This document shows positions 62,115 to 64,000 of a DNA stretch of 64,000 nucleotides, piece after piece. Where the stretch lies: contig JAJNNQ010000023.1 in assembly GCA_027886175.1 (NCBI GenBank), forward strand, positions 5,690,501 to 5,754,500, in the 5' to 3' direction. Position numbers and translations under genes: made by a program. This stretch comes from Phylloscopus collybita. Taxonomy: Eukaryota > Chordata > Aves > Passeriformes > Phylloscopidae. The notes under the pieces are model-generated. The model saw nothing but the letters and a program-made list of their open reading frames with translations, was not told the origin of the DNA and did not search any database. Position 1 is the first letter of the stretch; every line of letters begins with the position of its first letter.

Positions 62115-63085
62115 AAGATTGCATAGAATCATTGTATATCCGGAGCTGGAAGGAACACATGAGGATCTTTGAATCCTGATGTCACACAGGACAACCTAGA
62201 AGTTAAGCTGTTTAACTTAGGGACATTGTCCCAAATGTTTTTTTGAACACAGAAAGGCTTGGGGTCATGAACACATCCTGCAGAGATTGTTCCACTGCTG
62301 GACCACCCTCTCAGGGAAGAATTGTCTGAATTTCCTGATGCTGTTTTAAGCCATTCCTCCACTTCCTATCACTGGGCACCAAAACCAAAAATCAGCACCT
62401 CCTACTCTTCCCCATCATGGAAGGAAGTTATAGAGAACAAGGAGGCCACCCACCAGCTTCCTCTTTTTTAAGCTGAACAAGCCAAGCACCCTCAGCCACT
62501 AGTCTTTTCACCATCTTTGTTGTCCTCCTTTGGACTTATTCTAATATTTCTATATTCTTCTCATATTGTGGAGCCCAAAAATGCACACAGCACTTAAGGT
62601 AAGACCATACCAATGCTGAGCATAGTGGGACATTCACTTCTTTTGGCTGATTAGCTGTGCTGTGGTTAACACACTGAGGACACAGCTGACACTCCTGGCC
62701 ACCAGGATACACTGTTGACTCACGCTGAGCTTGACAACAATCAAAACCCCCAGATCCCTTTCTTCAGGGCTGCACTTCAGCCTCTTGTCCCTCAAGTGTT
62801 TGCAGACATTCATGACTATAATCACAGGTACAAATCCAGTTTTTCTGCTCTCATTAAATTTCATGCTGTTGGTCATTGCCAAGCATTCCAGTCTATCAAG
62901 GTCTCTTTGTAAGGTCTCTCTACCCACAAGGAAATCAATGAGTCCTCATTTAGTATTATCAGCCAGCTTAGTGTATACTCAATTCATGTGTCCAAGTCAT
63001 TGATCAAAAACTGGAGAGAACTGACCCTAAAATTGAGCCCTGGGAAACACCATTAGTGACTGGCCACAAGCCAGATGGTTCCCCA
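62115..63085 (-). mobile_element. CR1 LINE 3' portion, decayed
   Basis: The minus strand encodes GRETLQRDLDRLE, NSMKFNESR and SPEERDLGVLIVVKLSVSQQ, the C-terminal part of CR1 ORF2. The tail lies near 62120 (catagaatcattg on +). Frame breaks are present. It lies in the CCDC57 intron after 61990. Confidence 0.93.
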
Positions 63086-63754
63086 TAAATTTAAAGAGTT
63101 TGGGACATTAAAAGTAATATTTTTAAACATGATCTTCAACCAAGGTATTTCAGAAACACATGTTTATGCAAAGTGAATGCAATCCTAAATTACAAATTTC
63201 ATAAGGCTTAGTTTTAACTAAGCAAGAAAGCACTTCTGAAGGATTTGCACTGTGTTGTAATATAAACTTTAAAATGATTAATCAGTGAGGATATTTCCAA
63301 ATACTCACAGTGGTGGGATTTTAAAGCACCCATGTCCAAATGACTGTAATAGCACCTTTTCCATAGATGAAAGCAGGATATATAGTTAACCTGTCTCATA
63401 TATTTTGTACTTAAAATACAACCTTTAATAGTTAAATTGCAGCTTTTATCAGAAAGACTAATGAATAATTCCTGGCTTCCCTAATAGTTAGTGGCAGACC
63501 TCCCAGTAACTTCCATAGTCAGGACTTCACAATGTACTTTACCTAATTGATCAGCAGATTTGTTCCTGTGAGGATTGAGTCAGAGCAGTTGATTGTCGTA
63601 GTTTTGAAGACAAGTAAACAGTGTTCTTTCTGAAAAGGTGAGGTATAAAACTCCAGTAGAATTATTAACCAAGTTTAGCTGGGGAAACACTTCCTCTGGG
63701 AAGCCCTCTGGGCACGTTGTTCGGGTGTTTGGTCACACTGGCGTTTGGTTGGGG

Positions 63755-64000
63755 TTTTCTTTGCCCTTAAGCAAGGTGTCCTCTACTTACCTTTTTGCCC
63801 ATTGTCACTTGGGCTTCCAGTGTATACCACTGAGAAGACTCCAACTCAGTCATCTTTATTTCCTTCTAACATCCTCATCAGATGCTTTTACATGTTGAAA
63901 AGGTCACTCTTAACCTATCTCTTCAGGAGGCCAGCAAGGCCAGCTGCTCTAACCCCTCCTATGTCAGATGTTCCAATTCACTGATCATCTTTGTGGCTAT
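63755..64000 (-). mobile_element. CR1 fragment, runs off the window
   Basis: The + strand ends with aggccagcaaggccagctgc, cccctcctatgtcagatgtt and ctgatcatctttgtggct, the reverse complement of CR1 ORF2 sequence coding for the region before the LERLSL motif. Divergent. The 5' limit is uncertain. Confidence 0.7.

Overview
The window looks like bird nuclear DNA. The genes are split by spliceosomal introns. The dispersed repeats are CR1-type LINEs: reverse-transcriptase fragments in several reading frames and 3' tails of the avian type (a 'gattctgtgattctg'-like end). The gene order CSNK1D(+), SLC16A3(-), CCDC57(+) matches mammalian 17q25.3 (FASN-CCDC57-SLC16A3-CSNK1D) read in reverse. I did not identify the species. 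All exon models below were read by eye from splice sites and reading frame, without alignment.

Layout. 1-577: last two coding exons of a nucleoside diphosphate kinase (NME2-like), then its 3' end. 0.6-3.6 kb: no gene; a candidate solitary LTR at about 2.36-2.84 kb. 3.65-5.26 kb: GC-rich CSNK1D promoter interrupted by an 839-bp almost pure purine tract. 5.16-24.3 kb: complete CSNK1D (casein kinase 1 delta), nine coding exons plus an alternative last exon, so both the 415-aa and 409-aa C-terminal forms are encoded. Intron 8 carries a roughly 2-kb decayed CR1 copy. 24.3-34 kb: CSNK1D 3' UTR and AT-rich intergenic sequence, including a strong hairpin at 25.5 kb. 34.67-38.22 kb (minus): complete coding region of SLC16A3 (MCT4, 473 aa), with a probable CpG-island promoter at 40.5-41.1 kb. 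41-53.7 kb: no firm coding exon, but two CpG islands (44.4-46.0 and 48.8-49.2 kb), a CR1 copy and several perfect inverted repeats. 53.7-62.0 kb: six in-phase exons of CCDC57 (+), continuing beyond the window, with CR1 copies, an internal CpG island and a striking pair of adjacent perfect palindromes.

The genes are not a functional cluster. NME2 balances nucleoside triphosphates, CK1 delta is a housekeeping and circadian-clock kinase, MCT4 exports lactate, and CCDC57 is a coiled-coil protein of centriolar satellites and microtubules. SLC16A3 and CCDC57 are divergently oriented, and CSNK1D and SLC16A3 converge.

Most unusual: the purine tract in the CSNK1D promoter, the tandem perfect palindromes next to a CCDC57 exon, two GC-AG introns whose donors are fixed by reading frame, the deeply conserved CSNK1D alternative last exon, and the absence of any visible N-terminal half of CCDC57.
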